DNA of 40,173 bases from Mycolicibacterium sp. (GCF_017853185.1 NZ_JAFMJZ010000011.1:1-40173); one strand, 5' to 3'; shown: positions 1-9,236, numbered from the stretch's first letter. Program-made: numbers and translations. Notes: generated by a model not told the origin, from the letters alone.

Positions 1-289
1 GCCGGTTCGGGTCGAGGTGCGCCTCGGCGGCGAACTGCGCATCGGAGTCGGTGGCCACCACCACGATGCGACGCTGCCAGTCGGTGCCCCAGAACCGGTC
101 CACCGCATCGACGGCGCCGCCCATTTCGGATTTCACCCGCGCCAGCAGTGGGTCGGTGCGGTTCCCACCGAGGCTGACCGAATCGACGGTGTACTCGGCC
201 GGACCCGACTGCGCGCCGGAGGCCGTCACCAGCACCGAGGCGAGGATCAGTTCGGCGATCAGAACGATCGCCAGCGGGGCACGCCTACG
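1..289 (-). CDS. Secreted/membrane-anchored hypothetical protein, Rv2189c-like (3' part beyond the window)
   Basis: The minus strand stays open from just after the ripC stop to the left edge. It reads an Arg-rich stretch, a hydrophobic segment (LAIVLIAELILASVLVTASG), then a soluble part containing VDRFWGTDWQRRIVVVATDS. This looks like a signal peptide or anchor followed by an exported domain. Position directly after ripC matches Rv2189c as I remember it; function is unknown. The start is unresolved: no in-frame ATG, GTG or TTG precedes the hydrophobic segment. The nearest is GTG at 235, which would remove most of it; a CTG at 274 or a frameshift in the adjacent 15-bp repeat are alternatives. 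The end given here is where the Arg-rich region begins, not a proven start. Confidence 0.6.
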
Positions 290-332
290 GGGAACAGTCC
301 TGCGGGGAACAGTCCTGCGGGGGTCGGTCCCG
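288..332. repeat. 15-bp tandem duplication at the ripC/Rv2189c-like junction
   Basis: Two identical 15-bp units (288-302 and 303-317, CGGGGAACAGTCCTG) are followed by a degenerate third (318-332). They start 7 bp beyond the ripC stop. On the minus strand in the frame of the secreted protein they encode repeated Thr-Val-Pro-Arg-Arg, so the period is in frame. The repeat lies exactly where the start codon of that gene should be and may explain why none is visible. Confidence 0.85.
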
Positions 333-338
333 CGCGGA

Positions 339-1457
339 TCAGTAACGGCGAACGTTGAAGATCGGAGCGTTGTTCACCGGGGCGACCGCGACCGGCACAC
401 CGAAGGTCGATGCGTGAATCATCATCCCGCCGCCGATGTACATCCCGACATGGGAGGCGTCGGAGTAATAGGTGATCACGTCACCGGGCTGCATATCGTC
501 CACCGACACCGGCTGGCCGCCGGCCGCCTGTGCGTAGCTGGAGTGCGGCAGGAAGATGCCGGCCTGCTGGAACGACCACATCACCAGGCCGGAGCAGTCG
601 AAGGCGCTCGGGCCACCGGCGCCCCAGACGTAGGGGTCGCCGACCCGGGTGAGCGCCGCCTGAACGGCGATCTCGCCGGCGCCGCTGCCGGATCCGGTCG
701 AGGGCATGGCCGCCAGGGCGGCGATGTCGGTGGCGGGCGTGGCATCGGGAGCCGCAGCGGCCAGCACCGCGGCCGGCGGGGCCTCCGGGTTGGCCAGGAT
801 CGCCTGCTGGACCGGGGTCAGCATCCCGTAGCGGGACTTGACCGCGGCGATCTGGACCTGAAGTTGGGACTGCTTGTGCTGCAACTCGGCCCGCACGGCA
901 GTGGCCTCATCGGCGGCCGTCTTGGCCTCGACGGCCGACTTCGCCGAGGCGATCTCGATCCGGACGGCTTCCGCGTTGGCGTTCCGGAAGCTCTTCATCT
1001 GAGCCGACATCTCGGTGGCCATGACGCGCTGGACGGCCATCTTGTCGATCAGACCCTGCGGCGAGGCCGCGGTCAGGATCGCGTTGAGCCCGTCGGTGCG
1101 TCCGCCCATGTAAACCGAGGCGGCCAGCTTGTCGACCGAACCCTGGTAGCCGACCAACTGGGACTTCGCCGAATCCAGCGCGGCCAGGTCATCGGAATGC
1201 TGCTTGTCGGCGGCCTGCTGGATCTGAACCTTCTTGTCGAGGTCCAACTCGGCGGCGTGCATCGACTCGGTGAGCTGCTCCGCCTGCCGGGACAGTTCGT
1301 TGAGCTGGGCGACGGCGTCCTCGGCGGGATCGGCCCAGGCGGCTGAGCCCCACGCCCCGGCGCCCCACACCCCGGCGAGCACGGTGAGCCCTGCGACTGC
1401 GGCGACCAGGGGCTTGGAACCAATGAATTCAGTCAGCAGCGAGCGATCAAATCTCAA
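339..1457 (-). CDS. ripC: RipC-type peptidoglycan endopeptidase (NlpC/P60), 372 aa
   Basis: Secreted D,L-endopeptidase that cuts peptidoglycan stem peptides; in mycobacteria RipC is known to be activated by the FtsEX complex. N-terminal signal sequence with hydrophobic core at about residues 15-35 and an AWA-DP cleavage site near 42. A long Ala/Gln/Lys/Glu-rich coiled coil spans about 45-205, then an Ala/Pro-rich linker, then the C-terminal NlpC/P60 domain. The domain has catalytic Cys288 in DCSGL, His336 in DASHVG and a third polar residue His348. TTG at 1457 is chosen because it gives MRFDR, resembling the M. tuberculosis start, and has AAAGGA about 9 nt upstream; an in-frame start at 1517 would add 20 residues without an obvious ribosome site. 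The coiled coil is the likely FtsX-facing/inhibitory part, by analogy. Confidence 0.9.
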   Translation of the reverse strand: MRFDRSLLTEFIGSKPLVAAVAGLTVLAGVWGAGAWGSAAWADPAEDAVAQLNELSRQAEQLTESMHAAELDLDKKVQIQQAADKQHSDDLAALDSAKSQLVGYQGSVDKLAASVYMGGRTDGLNAILTAASPQGLIDKMAVQRVMATEMSAQMKSFRNANAEAVRIEIASAKSAVEAKTAADEATAVRAELQHKQSQLQVQIAAVKSRYGMLTPVQQAILANPEAPPAAVLAAAAPDATPATDIAALAAMPSTGSGSGAGEIAVQAALTRVGDPYVWGAGGPSAFDCSGLVMWSFQQAGIFLPHSSYAQAAGGQPVSVDDMQPGDVITYYSDASHVGMYIGGGMMIHASTFGVPVAVAPVNNAPIFNVRRY

Positions 1458-1631
1458 GATCCAACATCCTTTGACTGCGATCGACTGACAACGCGTCGAC
1501 CTGCTCGGTCCAAACAAGGTTTAGGTCTCAGTTAGGTTACGAAACGGCAACGGTGTTGTCCAACGGACTCAGCAAGATTTCAGAAAACAATCGTCACACC
1601 CGTAACAGCCTGCGACGATACCCGTCGCGGC

Positions 1632-1862
1632 CTAGCTGGCCAGCCCCGGGCCTTCCGGCCGATGGATGGGAACAAGCCTCAACCTCGGTGCCATACCCGC
1701 CTCTGCCAGCACTTCCAGCGCAGCGCGTTCGTCGTCGAGCAGCGTTTCCGGCACCCCCAGAAGGACGCTGACCACGCAGTCCCGGCAGCCCGGTCCCCGT
1801 ACGGCGCACTCGTCGCAGTCGATTACCACCGGTCGTCCCGACTCCGGCACGTTATGACCCAT
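1632..1862 (-). CDS. Small Cys-cluster protein, 76 aa, unknown function
   Basis: Begins at ATG 1862 with AGGGAGA about 5 nt upstream. Contains a C-x2-C-x6-C-x2-C cluster (CDECAVRGPGCRDC) near residues 16-29, which could bind zinc or an Fe-S centre, followed by an acidic helix (DDERAALEVLAEAGM). No signal peptide or membrane segment. I do not recognise a named family. It is divergent from the DnaQ/UvrC-like nuclease, and the interval between them holds an unusual set of ATTCGA half-sites located 13-49 nt upstream of this start. Coding is supported by the ribosome site and by a plausible metal-binding pattern, not by identified homologues. Confidence 0.7.
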   Translation of the reverse strand: MGHNVPESGRPVVIDCDECAVRGPGCRDCVVSVLLGVPETLLDDERAALEVLAEAGMAPRLRLVPIHRPEGPGLAS

Positions 1863-1874
1863 CTCGTCTCCCTT

Positions 1875-1911
1875 GATTCGAATGTGTGTGGCGATTCGAA
1901 TGTTTATTCGA
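1875..1911. promoter_or_regulatory. Clustered ATTCGAAT palindromes, possible LexA-like operator
   Basis: GATTCGAATGT occurs twice in direct orientation (1875-1885, 1893-1903), each containing the palindrome ATTCGAAT. The second merges into a perfect inverted repeat, TCGAAT-N4-ATTCGA, at 1896-1911. The mycobacterial SOS box is TCGAAC-N4-GTTCGA, so geometry and ten of twelve arm bases match, with one symmetric deviation in each arm. It lies just upstream of the small Cys-cluster gene and about 100 bp before the nuclease promoter. LexA is a candidate; another dimeric regulator is equally possible because the deviating bases belong to the conserved core. Confidence 0.45.
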
Positions 1912-2010
1912 CTGGCCGAACGGTAACCGAGCCCACCGACAGGTTTCCCATCCCCGTTGATCGCGTGGCACCCCATGGCGTGGCAGCCGAGCTCTGTCGG
2001 TGGGACTGCC

Positions 2011-2023
2011 TAGCGTCTGGCTG
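2011..2023 (+). promoter_or_regulatory. Candidate leaderless promoter, nuclease gene
   Basis: TAGCGT at 2011-2016 is 7 nt before GTG 2024. A transcript would start at or next to the start codon. The same hexamer and spacing are found before lipB. No ribosome site precedes GTG 2024. Confidence 0.5.
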
Positions 2024-3874
2024 GTGGCCGGACCCCGGACAGATGATCAGCTGAGCTTCGCCGACCTCGGCGACGCGGAGGCCTCGCTGTGCGAGACGAC
2101 GTTCGTGGTCGTCGACCTGGAGACCACCGGTGGCCGGTCCAAGCCCGGCCCGGACGGCGCCTGCGATGCGATCACCGAGATCGGGGCGGTCAAGGTGCGC
2201 GGCGGCGAGGTGATCGGCGAGTTCGCCACCCTGGTCGACCCGCAACGGTCCATCCCGCCCAAGATCGTCGAACTCACCGGGATCACCACCGCGATGGTCC
2301 GGGACGCCCCGCCGATCTCGACGGTGCTGCCGATGTTCCTCGAATTCGCCCGCGGTGCAGTGCTTGTGGCCCACAACGCCGGCTTCGACATGGGCTTCCT
2401 ACGGGCTGCCGCCGAGCAGTGCGACATACCGTGGCCCCGCCCGACGGTGCTGTGCACGGTGCGCCTGGCGCGGCGGGTGCTCAGCCGTGAGGAGGCCCCC
2501 AGCGTCCGGCTCTCCGAGTTGGCCCGGATCCTCGGCGCGGCCACCCAACCGAACCACCGGGCCCTCGACGACGCCCGGGCCACCGTCGACGTGCTGCACG
2601 CGCTGATCGCCCGCGTCGGCAACCAGGGTGTGACCACCTACCGCGAACTGCGCGGCTACCTGCCCGGGGTGTCCACCGCCCAGCGCAGCAAGCGGGCGCT
2701 CGCGCAGTCGTTGCCGCGCCGGCCCGGGGTCTATCTGTTCCGTGGCCCCGGCGACGAGGTGCTCTACGTCGGCACCGCGACCGATCTGCGCCGCCGCGTC
2801 CAGCAGTACTTCAACGGCTCCGACCGGCGCACCCGGATCACCGAGATGGTGGGGCTGGCGACCAGGGTGGACCACGTGGAATGCGCCCACCCCCTCGAGG
2901 CGGGGGTGCGCGAGTTGCGACTGCTGGCCGCCCACGCCCCGCCCTACAACCGCCGGTCCCGCTTCCCGCACCGGTGGTGGTGGGTCACGCTCACCGACGA
3001 GGCCTTTCCCCGGCTCACCGCGGTGCGCTCCCCCCGGCACACCGGCGCGGTCGGACCGTTCCGGGCCCGGGCCGACGCCCTGGACACCGCGGACCTGATC
3101 GCCCGGTTCACCGGGGTGCGGACCTGCACCGGGCGGATCGCGAAGCTGGCCGAGCACGGACCGGCCTGCCCCGAGCGCGAGGTCGAGCCCTGCCCGGGCC
3201 GGCGCGGGGTGTCCGCCGGCGAGTACGCGCCGGCGCCGGACCGGGCCGCGGCACTGATCGACGGGCTGGACAACACCGCCCTGAGCGCGGCGGTCCGACA
3301 GGTCACCGAACTGGCCGGCCGCGGCCGCTACGAGAGCGCCGCCCGGTTACGCGACCACATCGCCGACACGATCGAGGTGCTGTGGCGCGGACAGCGGCTG
3401 CGCACGCTGGCCGGGGTGGAGGAACTGGTGGCCGCCGCACCCGACGGCGCCGGCGGCTGGCAGCTGACCGTCGTACGCCACGGGCAGCTGGCGGCCGCGG
3501 GCTGCGCGCGGCGCGGCGTGCCGCCGATGCCGGTGGTCGATGCTCTGCGCACCGGCGCCCAGGTGGTACTGCCGCAGCCCGCGCCGCTGGGCGGCGCACT
3601 GGTCGAGGAGACCTCACTGATCGCCCGGTGGCTGGATCAGCCGGGCGTCCGAATCGTCTGCGCCACTGCGGGTTTCGCGTCGCCACGAGACTCCGCGGGA
3701 CCATGGCTGCAGTGGTCGTCGGCGGCACGTGCCGCGCGCTACGCAGCCTCAGAGCTCGTTGGTGAAACGCACCCAGCGCTCGAGCAGTCGCGCCGCCGCA
3801 CCGGAGTCGATGGCCTGCGCGGCGCGGGCCAGACCGTCCTCCCAGGAAGGCAGCCATTCGGCGTGGCTGGATAG
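2024..3874 (+). CDS. DnaQ-like exonuclease fused to UvrC-type GIY-YIG nuclease domain, 616 aa
   Basis: Rv2191-type DNA-repair protein. Residues about 25-195 form a DEDDh exonuclease: Exo I VVDLETTG (Asp31, Glu33), Exo II HNAGFD (Asp122), Exo III HRALDD (His178, Asp183). From about 233 a UvrC/Cho-like GIY-YIG domain follows (RPGVYLF...[14 protein letters not shown]), and near 420-455 a UvrB/UvrC-interaction-like helical hairpin ([12 protein letters not shown]). The UvrC C-terminal endonuclease and helix-hairpin-helix regions are not recognisable, so a Cho-like single-incision activity coupled to a 3' exonuclease is plausible but inferred. GTG 2024 is preferred over GTG 2000 because a -10 hexamer lies 7 nt upstream and the N-terminus then resembles the M. 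tuberculosis protein. The last 126 bp overlap the 3' end of trpD on the other strand, yet the C-terminal LPGRQPF is, as I recall, conserved. Confidence 0.88.
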   Translation: MAGPRTDDQLSFADLGDAEASLCETTFVVVDLETTGGRSKPGPDGACDAITEIGAVKVRGGEVIGEFATLVDPQRSIPPKIVELTGITTAMVRDAPPISTVLPMFLEFARGAVLVAHNAGFDMGFLRAAAEQCDIPWPRPTVLCTVRLARRVLSREEAPSVRLSELARILGAATQPNHRALDDARATVDVLHALIARVGNQGVTTYRELRGYLPGVSTAQRSKRALAQSLPRRPGVYLFRGPGDEVLYVGTATDLRRRVQQYFNGSDRRTRITEMVGLATRVDHVECAHPLEAGVRELRLLAAHAPPYNRRSRFPHRWWWVTLTDEAFPRLTAVRSPRHTGAVGPFRARADALDTADLIARFTGVRTCTGRIAKLAEHGPACPEREVEPCPGRRGVSAGEYAPAPDRAAALIDGLDNTALSAAVRQVTELAGRGRYESAARLRDHIADTIEVLWRGQRLRTLAGVEELVAAAPDGAGGWQLTVVRHGQLAAAGCARRGVPPMPVVDALRTGAQVVLPQPAPLGGALVEETSLIARWLDQPGVRIVCATAGFASPRDSAGPWLQWSSAARAARYAASELVGETHPALEQSRRRTGVDGLRGAGQTVLPGRQPFGVAG

Positions 3875-4831
3875 CCCGGCATGGGCCACCATCGCGCCGG
3901 CCGCGTTGAGCACGACGGCGTCGCGCACCGCGCCCTTGGCCCCGGCGAACACGTTGTGCGCCTCGTCGGCGTTGGCCTGCGCCTCACCACCGACCAGTTC
4001 GGAGAGCTCAGCCCGCGGGAACCCGAAACCGAGCGGGTCGAAGGTCAGCTTGTCGATGGTGCCGGCCTGCACCCGCCAGATGGTGCTGGTGGTCGTGGTG
4101 GTCAGTTCGTCCAGACCGTCCTCGCCGTGCACCACCAGGACGCTGGCCCGTCGCGCCGCGAACACCCCGGCCATCACCTCGGCCAGTTCGCCGAACGCGC
4201 ACCCGATCAGCCCGGCCCGCGGTGCGCCCGGATTCGTAAGCGGCCCAAGGAGATTGAAGACGGTGGGAACACCGATCTCGCGGCGCGGCGGCCCCGCGTA
4301 CTTGTAGGACGGGTGAAAAACCGGGGCGAAGCAGAATCCGATGCCCACCTCGGCCACCGATCGGGCCACTTCCTCGGGGCCCAGGTCGATCCGGACGCCG
4401 AGCGCCTCGAGCATGTCCGCACCCCCACTCTTGGAGGAGGCCGCCCGGTTCCCGTGCTTGACCACCGGGATCCCGGCCGCGGCCACCACGATGGAAGCCA
4501 TCGTGGACAGGTTGACCGTGTTGGCACGGTCGCCGCCGGTGCCGACGATGTCGACGGTGTCGGTGCCGATCACGTCGGTCGGCACCCGGCGGGCGAAGCG
4601 CAGCATGGTGTCGGCCAGTTCGCGCACCTCGGCCGCCGTCGGATGCTTCATCTTCATCGACACGCCGAAGGCGGCGATCTGAGCCGGCGTCGCCTCCCCC
4701 GACATGATCTGGTCCATCGCCCAGGCCGCCTCGCCCGGCGCGAGCTCCACCCCCTCCGTCAACCTGCCCAGGACCTGCGGCCATGACGAAATCAGCGGGT
4801 CTGACGGGCGCTCGTGAAGGGGGGTAGACAC
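3749..4831 (-). CDS. trpD: Anthranilate phosphoribosyltransferase, 360 aa
   Basis: Transfers phosphoribose from PRPP to anthranilate, the second committed step of tryptophan synthesis; cytosolic dimer. The glycosyltransferase-3 helical N-terminal domain ([19 protein letters not shown]) is followed by the PRPP loop [15 protein letters not shown], the [12 protein letters not shown] segment that binds anthranilate and PRPP, and the metal-binding DE of GLDELT. Length is typical of the family. Starts at GTG 4831. It is isolated from other trp genes and transcribed towards the nuclease gene, whose coding end it overlaps by 126 bp tail to tail. Upstream it is divergent from ctaE with about 110 bp between. 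Confidence 0.96.
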   Translation of the reverse strand: MSTPLHERPSDPLISSWPQVLGRLTEGVELAPGEAAWAMDQIMSGEATPAQIAAFGVSMKMKHPTAAEVRELADTMLRFARRVPTDVIGTDTVDIVGTGGDRANTVNLSTMASIVVAAAGIPVVKHGNRAASSKSGGADMLEALGVRIDLGPEEVARSVAEVGIGFCFAPVFHPSYKYAGPPRREIGVPTVFNLLGPLTNPGAPRAGLIGCAFGELAEVMAGVFAARRASVLVVHGEDGLDELTTTTTSTIWRVQAGTIDKLTFDPLGFGFPRAELSELVGGEAQANADEAHNVFAGAKGAVRDAVVLNAAGAMVAHAGLSSHAEWLPSWEDGLARAAQAIDSGAAARLLERWVRFTNEL

Positions 4832-4929
4832 TGCCAGATCGTCCCACGATCAGGACGTGTCACCAACGTCACGCCAAACAAGTTGTGACCAAATTGCCCC
4901 CTGGCTGTACCTCGACAACTACAAAGCGT

Positions 4930-4942
4930 CATACTTCTCCCT
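4930..4942 (+). promoter_or_regulatory. Candidate leaderless promoter of ctaE-qcrCAB
   Basis: CATACT at 4930-4935 is 7 nt before GTG 4943. The identical hexamer at the identical distance precedes asnB. No convincing -35 at 16-18 bp, which is common in mycobacteria. No ribosome site before GTG. Confidence 0.45.
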
Positions 4943-5554
4943 GTGACGAGTGCTGTTGGTACCTCAGGAACTGCGATCACCTCGCGCGTGCATTCGCTGA
5001 ACCGACCGAACATGGTCAGTGTCGGCACGATCGTGTGGCTTTCCAGTGAGTTGATGTTCTTTGCTGGACTGTTCGCGATCTACTTCACTGCACGCGCCCA
5101 CTCGGGTGGGGCGTGGCCTCCGCCGCCGACGGAATTGAACCTCTATCAGGCGGTTCCGGTGACGCTGGTGCTGATCGCGTCGTCGTTCACCTGCCAGATG
5201 GGCGTGTTCGCCGCTGAGCGCGGCGACGTGTTCGGTCTGCGCCGGTGGTACCTGCTCACCCTCGGGATGGGCCTGTTCTTCCTGCTGGGACAGCTCTACG
5301 AGTACTTCAATCTGGTGCACGAGGGCACCACCATCGCGAGCAGTTCCTACGGCACGGTCTTCTATCTGGCGACCGGCTTCCACGGCCTGCACGTGCTGGG
5401 CGGGCTCATCGCCTTCGTTCTGCTGCTGCTGCGCACCAAGATGGCCAAGTTCACGCCTGCCCAGGCGACCGCCGCGATCGTCGTGTCCTACTACTGGCAC
5501 TTCGTCGACATCGTGTGGGTCGCGCTGTTCGCGACGATCTATTTCATCCGTTGA
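4943..5554 (+). CDS. ctaE: Cytochrome c oxidase subunit III (aa3 type), 203 aa
   Basis: Subunit III of the aa3 terminal oxidase in the plasma membrane. Five membrane segments are visible, about residues 28-52, 70-90, 97-120, 128-158 and 172-202, consistent with the actinobacterial five-helix form rather than the seven-helix form. Conserved features include [15 protein letters not shown] in helix 1, FHGLHVLGG in helix 4 and [10 protein letters not shown] in helix 5. Starts at GTG 4943, likely leaderless. It heads the ctaE-qcrC-qcrA-qcrB operon: the qcrC start follows 14 nt after the stop. The genes together build the obligate bcc-aa3 supercomplex in which electrons pass directly from menaquinol to oxygen. 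Subunit I (ctaD) is not in the window. Confidence 0.97.
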   Translation: MTSAVGTSGTAITSRVHSLNRPNMVSVGTIVWLSSELMFFAGLFAIYFTARAHSGGAWPPPPTELNLYQAVPVTLVLIASSFTCQMGVFAAERGDVFGLRRWYLLTLGMGLFFLLGQLYEYFNLVHEGTTIASSSYGTVFYLATGFHGLHVLGGLIAFVLLLLRTKMAKFTPAQATAAIVVSYYWHFVDIVWVALFATIYFIR

Positions 5555-5568
5555 TGAGAAGGGGTTCG

Positions 5569-6396
5569 ATGCTCAAGATTGGGTCCCCCAAGAGCGACAA
5601 GTCGCGCCGGCGGATGCACCGCCGGTTGACCGGCGCCGTTCTGCTGGTGTTCGGCCTCGGACTGGCCGGCGTGCTGGCCGCGACGCTGACGCCGACCGCC
5701 CAGAAGGCGGTCGCCGACCAGTCGCAGTCGGCTCTGCTCCGCACCGGCCAGCAGATCTACGAGACCGCCTGCATCACCTGCCACGGCGCGAACCTGCAGG
5801 GTGCCGAAGGTCGCGGCCCCAGCCTCGTCGGTGTCGGCGAGGCCGCGGTCTTCTTCCAGGTCAACACCGGCCGCATGCCCGCGGCACGCGGTGAGGCTCA
5901 GGCGCCCCGCAAGGTCCCGATCTTCGACCTGGCCCAGACCGACGCCCTCGGCGCCTACGTGCAGAGCATCGGTGGCGGCCCGCTGGTCCCCCGCGACGCC
6001 AACGGCCAGATCGCCGATCACTCGCTGATCGGCAATGACGTGGCCCGCGGTGGCGATCTGTACCGGCTCAACTGCGCCTCGTGCCACAACTTCACCGGCC
6101 GCGGCGGCGCACTGTCGTCGGGCAAGTACGCACCCGGTCTCGATCCGGCCACCCCGGCTCAGATCTACACCGCGATGCTGACCGGCCCGCAGAACATGCC
6201 GAAGTTCTCCGACCATCAGCTGTCGCCGGAGCAGAAGAAGGACATCGTCGCCTACGTCCGCATGTCGTCGCAGACCATGAATCCGGGCGGCTACGGCCTC
6301 GGCGGCTTCGGTCCGGCTCCGGAGGGCATGGCGGTCTTCATCATTGGAATGGTCGCCGCGATCGCGGTGGCGCTGTGGATCGGAGCCCGGGCATGA
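5569..6396 (+). CDS. qcrC: Cytochrome bc1 complex dihaem cytochrome c subunit, 275 aa
   Basis: Membrane-bound dihaem cytochrome cc that carries electrons from the Rieske centre to CuA of the oxidase, replacing soluble cytochrome c. An N-terminal signal anchor (about residues 18-40, after an Arg/Lys-rich start) is followed by two cytochrome c domains with CITCH (Cys68, Cys71, His72) and CASCH (Cys169, Cys172, His173). A C-terminal anchor ([19 protein letters not shown]) holds it in the membrane. ATG 5569 has AGAAGGGG just upstream; another in-frame ATG at 5554 overlaps the ctaE stop and would add five residues. The stop overlaps the qcrA start (ATGA), indicating translational coupling. Confidence 0.97.
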   Translation: MLKIGSPKSDKSRRRMHRRLTGAVLLVFGLGLAGVLAATLTPTAQKAVADQSQSALLRTGQQIYETACITCHGANLQGAEGRGPSLVGVGEAAVFFQVNTGRMPAARGEAQAPRKVPIFDLAQTDALGAYVQSIGGGPLVPRDANGQIADHSLIGNDVARGGDLYRLNCASCHNFTGRGGALSSGKYAPGLDPATPAQIYTAMLTGPQNMPKFSDHQLSPEQKKDIVAYVRMSSQTMNPGGYGLGGFGPAPEGMAVFIIGMVAAIAVALWIGARA

Positions 6397-7556
6397 GCGA
6401 GAACGTCAATCGGCCGTCCGACGCCGAACTCGGGCGGATGACCACCGACGAGCTGGCCACCCTGGGCGGCAAGCTCGACGGCGTCGACACCGTCCTCAAG
6501 GAGGACCGCTGGCCGGTTCAGGGCACCAAGGCCGAGAAGCGCTCCGAGCGCCTCGTCGCGCTGTGGTTCATCATCGGCGGCCTGATGGGCCTGCTGCTGC
6601 TGCTGGTCTTCCTGTTCTGGCCGTGGGAGTACGTGCCGTACCACACCAAGGGCAACCTGCTGTACTCGTGGGCCACCCCCATGTACGGCATCACCTTCGG
6701 GTTGTCGATCCTGGCCATCGGCATCGGTGCGGTGCTCTACCAGAAGCGCTTCATCCCCGAGGAGATCTCCATCCAGGACCGCCACGACGGCGCGTCCTCG
6801 GAACTGGACCGCAAGACCGCGGCAGCGACCCTGGCCGACGCCTTCGAGGGCTCGACCATCGGCCGGCGGAAACTGATCGGCACCGCTGCCGGCATCGGCC
6901 TCGGAGCCTTCGGCGTCGGCACCCTGATCGCGGCCCTCGGCGGCCTGATCAAGAACCCGTGGAAGCCCGTCGTACCCACCGCCGACGGCCCCAAGGCCGT
7001 GCTGTGGACCTCGGGCTGGACCCCGCGCTACAAGGGCGAGACCATCTACCTCGGACGTGCCACCGGCCTGGCCGGCGAGTCCCCGTTCGTCAAGATGCGT
7101 CCCGAGGACATCGACGCCGGCGGCATGGAGACCGTGTTCCCGTGGCGTGAGTCCGACGGCGACGGCGTCAGCGTCGAGTCGGCCGAGAAGCTCGCCCACA
7201 TCGGTATGGGCGTTCGCAACCCGGTCATGCTGATCCGCATCAAGCCCGTCGACATGGGCCGGGTGGTCAAGCGTCAGGGCCAGGAGAACTTCAACTTCGG
7301 CGAGCTGTTCGCCTACACGAAGGTCTGCTCGCACCTGGGCTGCCCGTCCTCGCTGTACGAGCAGCAGACCTACCGCATCCTCTGCCCGTGCCACCAGTCG
7401 CAGTTCGACGCGTTGCACTTCGCACGTCCGATCTTCGGACCCGCTGCGCGCGCCTTGGCGCAGCTGCCCATCACGATCGACAAGGATGGGTATCTCGTCG
7501 CCAACGGCGACTTCATCGAACCTGTCGGACCGGCATTCTGGGAGCGCAGATCATGA
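6393..7556 (+). CDS. qcrA: Cytochrome bc1 complex Rieske iron-sulfur subunit, 387 aa
   Basis: Holds the 2Fe-2S cluster that takes the first electron from menaquinol. Longer than mitochondrial Rieske proteins because of an N-terminal region of about 160 residues with two membrane hairpin helices (about 52-75 and 88-112) and a third helix after a basic GRRKLIG motif at about 150-180, the actinobacterial three-helix layout. Cluster ligands are Cys312-x-His314 and Cys331-x2-His334, with Cys317 and Cys333 as the disulfide pair. The start overlaps the qcrC stop by 4 nt and the stop overlaps the qcrB start likewise. Confidence 0.97.
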   Translation: MSENVNRPSDAELGRMTTDELATLGGKLDGVDTVLKEDRWPVQGTKAEKRSERLVALWFIIGGLMGLLLLLVFLFWPWEYVPYHTKGNLLYSWATPMYGITFGLSILAIGIGAVLYQKRFIPEEISIQDRHDGASSELDRKTAAATLADAFEGSTIGRRKLIGTAAGIGLGAFGVGTLIAALGGLIKNPWKPVVPTADGPKAVLWTSGWTPRYKGETIYLGRATGLAGESPFVKMRPEDIDAGGMETVFPWRESDGDGVSVESAEKLAHIGMGVRNPVMLIRIKPVDMGRVVKRQGQENFNFGELFAYTKVCSHLGCPSSLYEQQTYRILCPCHQSQFDALHFARPIFGPAARALAQLPITIDKDGYLVANGDFIEPVGPAFWERRS

Positions 7557-9184
7557 GTTCACACGTTGCTGATCGCCTGGCCAAGGCCGGCGACAACATC
7601 GACTCGCGGTATCACCCGTCGGCGTCGATGCGTCGCCAGCTGAACAAGGTCTTCCCCACCCACTGGTCGTTCCTGCTGGGTGAGATCGCCATGTACAGCT
7701 TCATCGTGCTGCTGCTGACCGGCGTCTGGCTGACCCTCTTCTTCGACCCGTCGATGGCTGAGGTCACCTACAACGGCGTCTACCAGCCGCTGCGTGGCAT
7801 CCAGATGTCGCGGGCCTACGAGACCGCGCTGAACATCACCTTCGAGGTACGCGGCGGCCTGTTCGTGCGTCAGGTCCACCACTGGGCGGCCCTGCTGTTC
7901 GCCGCGTCGATCATGGTGCACCTGGCCCGCATCTTCTTCACCGGCGCGTTCCGCCGCCCGCGTGAGGCCAACTGGGTGGTCGGCGTGCTGCTGCTCATCC
8001 TGGCCATGTTCGAGGGCTTCTTCGGTTACTCGCTGCCTGACGACCTGCTGTCGGGCACCGGCATCCGTGCCGCGCTGTCGGGCATCACCATGGGCCTGCC
8101 GATCATCGGCACCTGGATGCACTGGGCGCTGTTCGGCGGCGACTTCCCGGGCGACATCATCATCCCCCGGCTCTACGCCATCCACATCCTGATCTTCCCC
8201 GGCATCATGCTCGGTCTGATCGGCCTGCACATGGCGCTGGTGTGGTTCCAGAAGCACACCCAGTTCCCCGGTCCGGGACGCACCGAGACCAACGTCGTGG
8301 GCGTCCGGGTCATGCCGGTGTTCGCGGTGAAGTCCGGCGCGTTCTTCGCCATGATCGTCGGAATCCTGGGTCTGATGGGCGGGCTGCTGCAGATCAACCC
8401 GATCTGGCAGCTCGGTCCCTACAAGCCGTCCCAGATCTCGGCCGGCTCGCAGCCCGACTTCTACATGCTCTGGACCGACGGCCTGATCCGTCTGTTCCCG
8501 GCATGGGACATCTACATCGGCAACCACACCATCCCGGCCGCCTTCTGGGTCGCCGTGATCATGGGCGTCGTGTTCCTGCTGCTGTTCGCCTACCCCTTCC
8601 TGGAGAAGAAGTTCACCGGCGACGACGCACATCACAACCTGTTGCAGCGTCCGCGCGATGTTCCGGTTCGCACCGGTATCGGCGCCATGGCCATCGCCTT
8701 CTACATGGTGCTGACCCTGGCTGCGATGAACGACATCATCGCGCTGAAGTTCAACATCTCGCTGAACGCGACGACCTGGATCGGCCGCATCGGCATGCTG
8801 GTGCTTCCGCCGCTGGTCTTCTTCGCCACCTACCGGTGGGCGGTCGGCCTGCAGCGCAGCGACCGTGACGTGCTCGAGCACGGCGTCGAGACCGGCATCA
8901 TCAAGCGGCTGCCGCACGGTGCCTACATCGAGCTGCACCAGCCGCTCGGCGATGTCGACGACCACGGCCATGCGATTCCGCTGGAGTACGCCGGCGCTGC
9001 GGTGCCCAAGCGGATGAACAAGCTCGGCGCGGCCGGACACCCCGGCCACGGCAGCTTCCTGAAGGCCGATCCGGCCGCTCAGGACGCCGCTCTCACCGAG
9101 GCGGCGCACGCCACCGAGCAGCGGGCGCTCACCGCACTCCGGGAGTACCAGAACGGCGAGTCGAACGGCAACGGACAGCACTAG
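7553..9184 (+). CDS. qcrB: Cytochrome bc1 complex cytochrome b subunit, 543 aa
   Basis: Integral membrane subunit carrying haems bL and bH and both quinone sites. His pairs for haem binding are visible in [12 protein letters not shown]...MVHLAR and [12 protein letters not shown]...GLHMALVW. The Qo-site PEWY motif of mitochondria is replaced by PDFY (SQPDFYMLW), as in other actinobacteria. After the core helices come extra helices and an extended His/Gly/Ala-rich hydrophilic C-terminal tail of about 100 residues, typical of actinobacterial QcrB. This subunit is the known target of imidazopyridine-type inhibitors in M. tuberculosis. It ends the operon and is followed by a strong hairpin. Confidence 0.97.
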   Translation: MSSHVADRLAKAGDNIDSRYHPSASMRRQLNKVFPTHWSFLLGEIAMYSFIVLLLTGVWLTLFFDPSMAEVTYNGVYQPLRGIQMSRAYETALNITFEVRGGLFVRQVHHWAALLFAASIMVHLARIFFTGAFRRPREANWVVGVLLLILAMFEGFFGYSLPDDLLSGTGIRAALSGITMGLPIIGTWMHWALFGGDFPGDIIIPRLYAIHILIFPGIMLGLIGLHMALVWFQKHTQFPGPGRTETNVVGVRVMPVFAVKSGAFFAMIVGILGLMGGLLQINPIWQLGPYKPSQISAGSQPDFYMLWTDGLIRLFPAWDIYIGNHTIPAAFWVAVIMGVVFLLLFAYPFLEKKFTGDDAHHNLLQRPRDVPVRTGIGAMAIAFYMVLTLAAMNDIIALKFNISLNATTWIGRIGMLVLPPLVFFATYRWAVGLQRSDRDVLEHGVETGIIKRLPHGAYIELHQPLGDVDDHGHAIPLEYAGAAVPKRMNKLGAAGHPGHGSFLKADPAAQDAALTEAAHATEQRALTALREYQNGESNGNGQH

Positions 9185-9192
9185 TCCGAAGC

Positions 9193-9236
9193 TACGAGAA
9201 AGGGCCCCAGCCGACCGGCTGGGGCCCTTTCTCGTA
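9193..9236. terminator. Perfect 20-bp hairpin between qcrB and the convergent DUF2561 gene
   Basis: Arms 9193-9212 and 9217-9236 are exactly complementary with a 4-nt loop (GACC). The stem has a GC-rich core and an AAAG/CTTT section near its base, so each strand reads a run of T in the descending arm. It begins 8 nt after the qcrB stop and about 150 bp before the DUF2561 stop. It is a good candidate for a bidirectional intrinsic terminator. The rest of the interval to 9386 shows no gene or other signal. Confidence 0.85.

Noticed and set aside
51..1346. Long plus-strand open frame across ripC
   Set aside because: Low-complexity Gly/Arg/His translation typical of the antisense of a GC-rich gene; ripC on the other strand has a signal peptide, coiled coil and a complete NlpC/P60 domain.
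1593..1606. GTCAC-N4-GTAAC resembling an MtrA site upstream of ripC
   Set aside because: The half-sites are 9 bp apart, not the spacing I know for MtrA direct repeats, and they lie more than 130 nt from the start; not strong enough.
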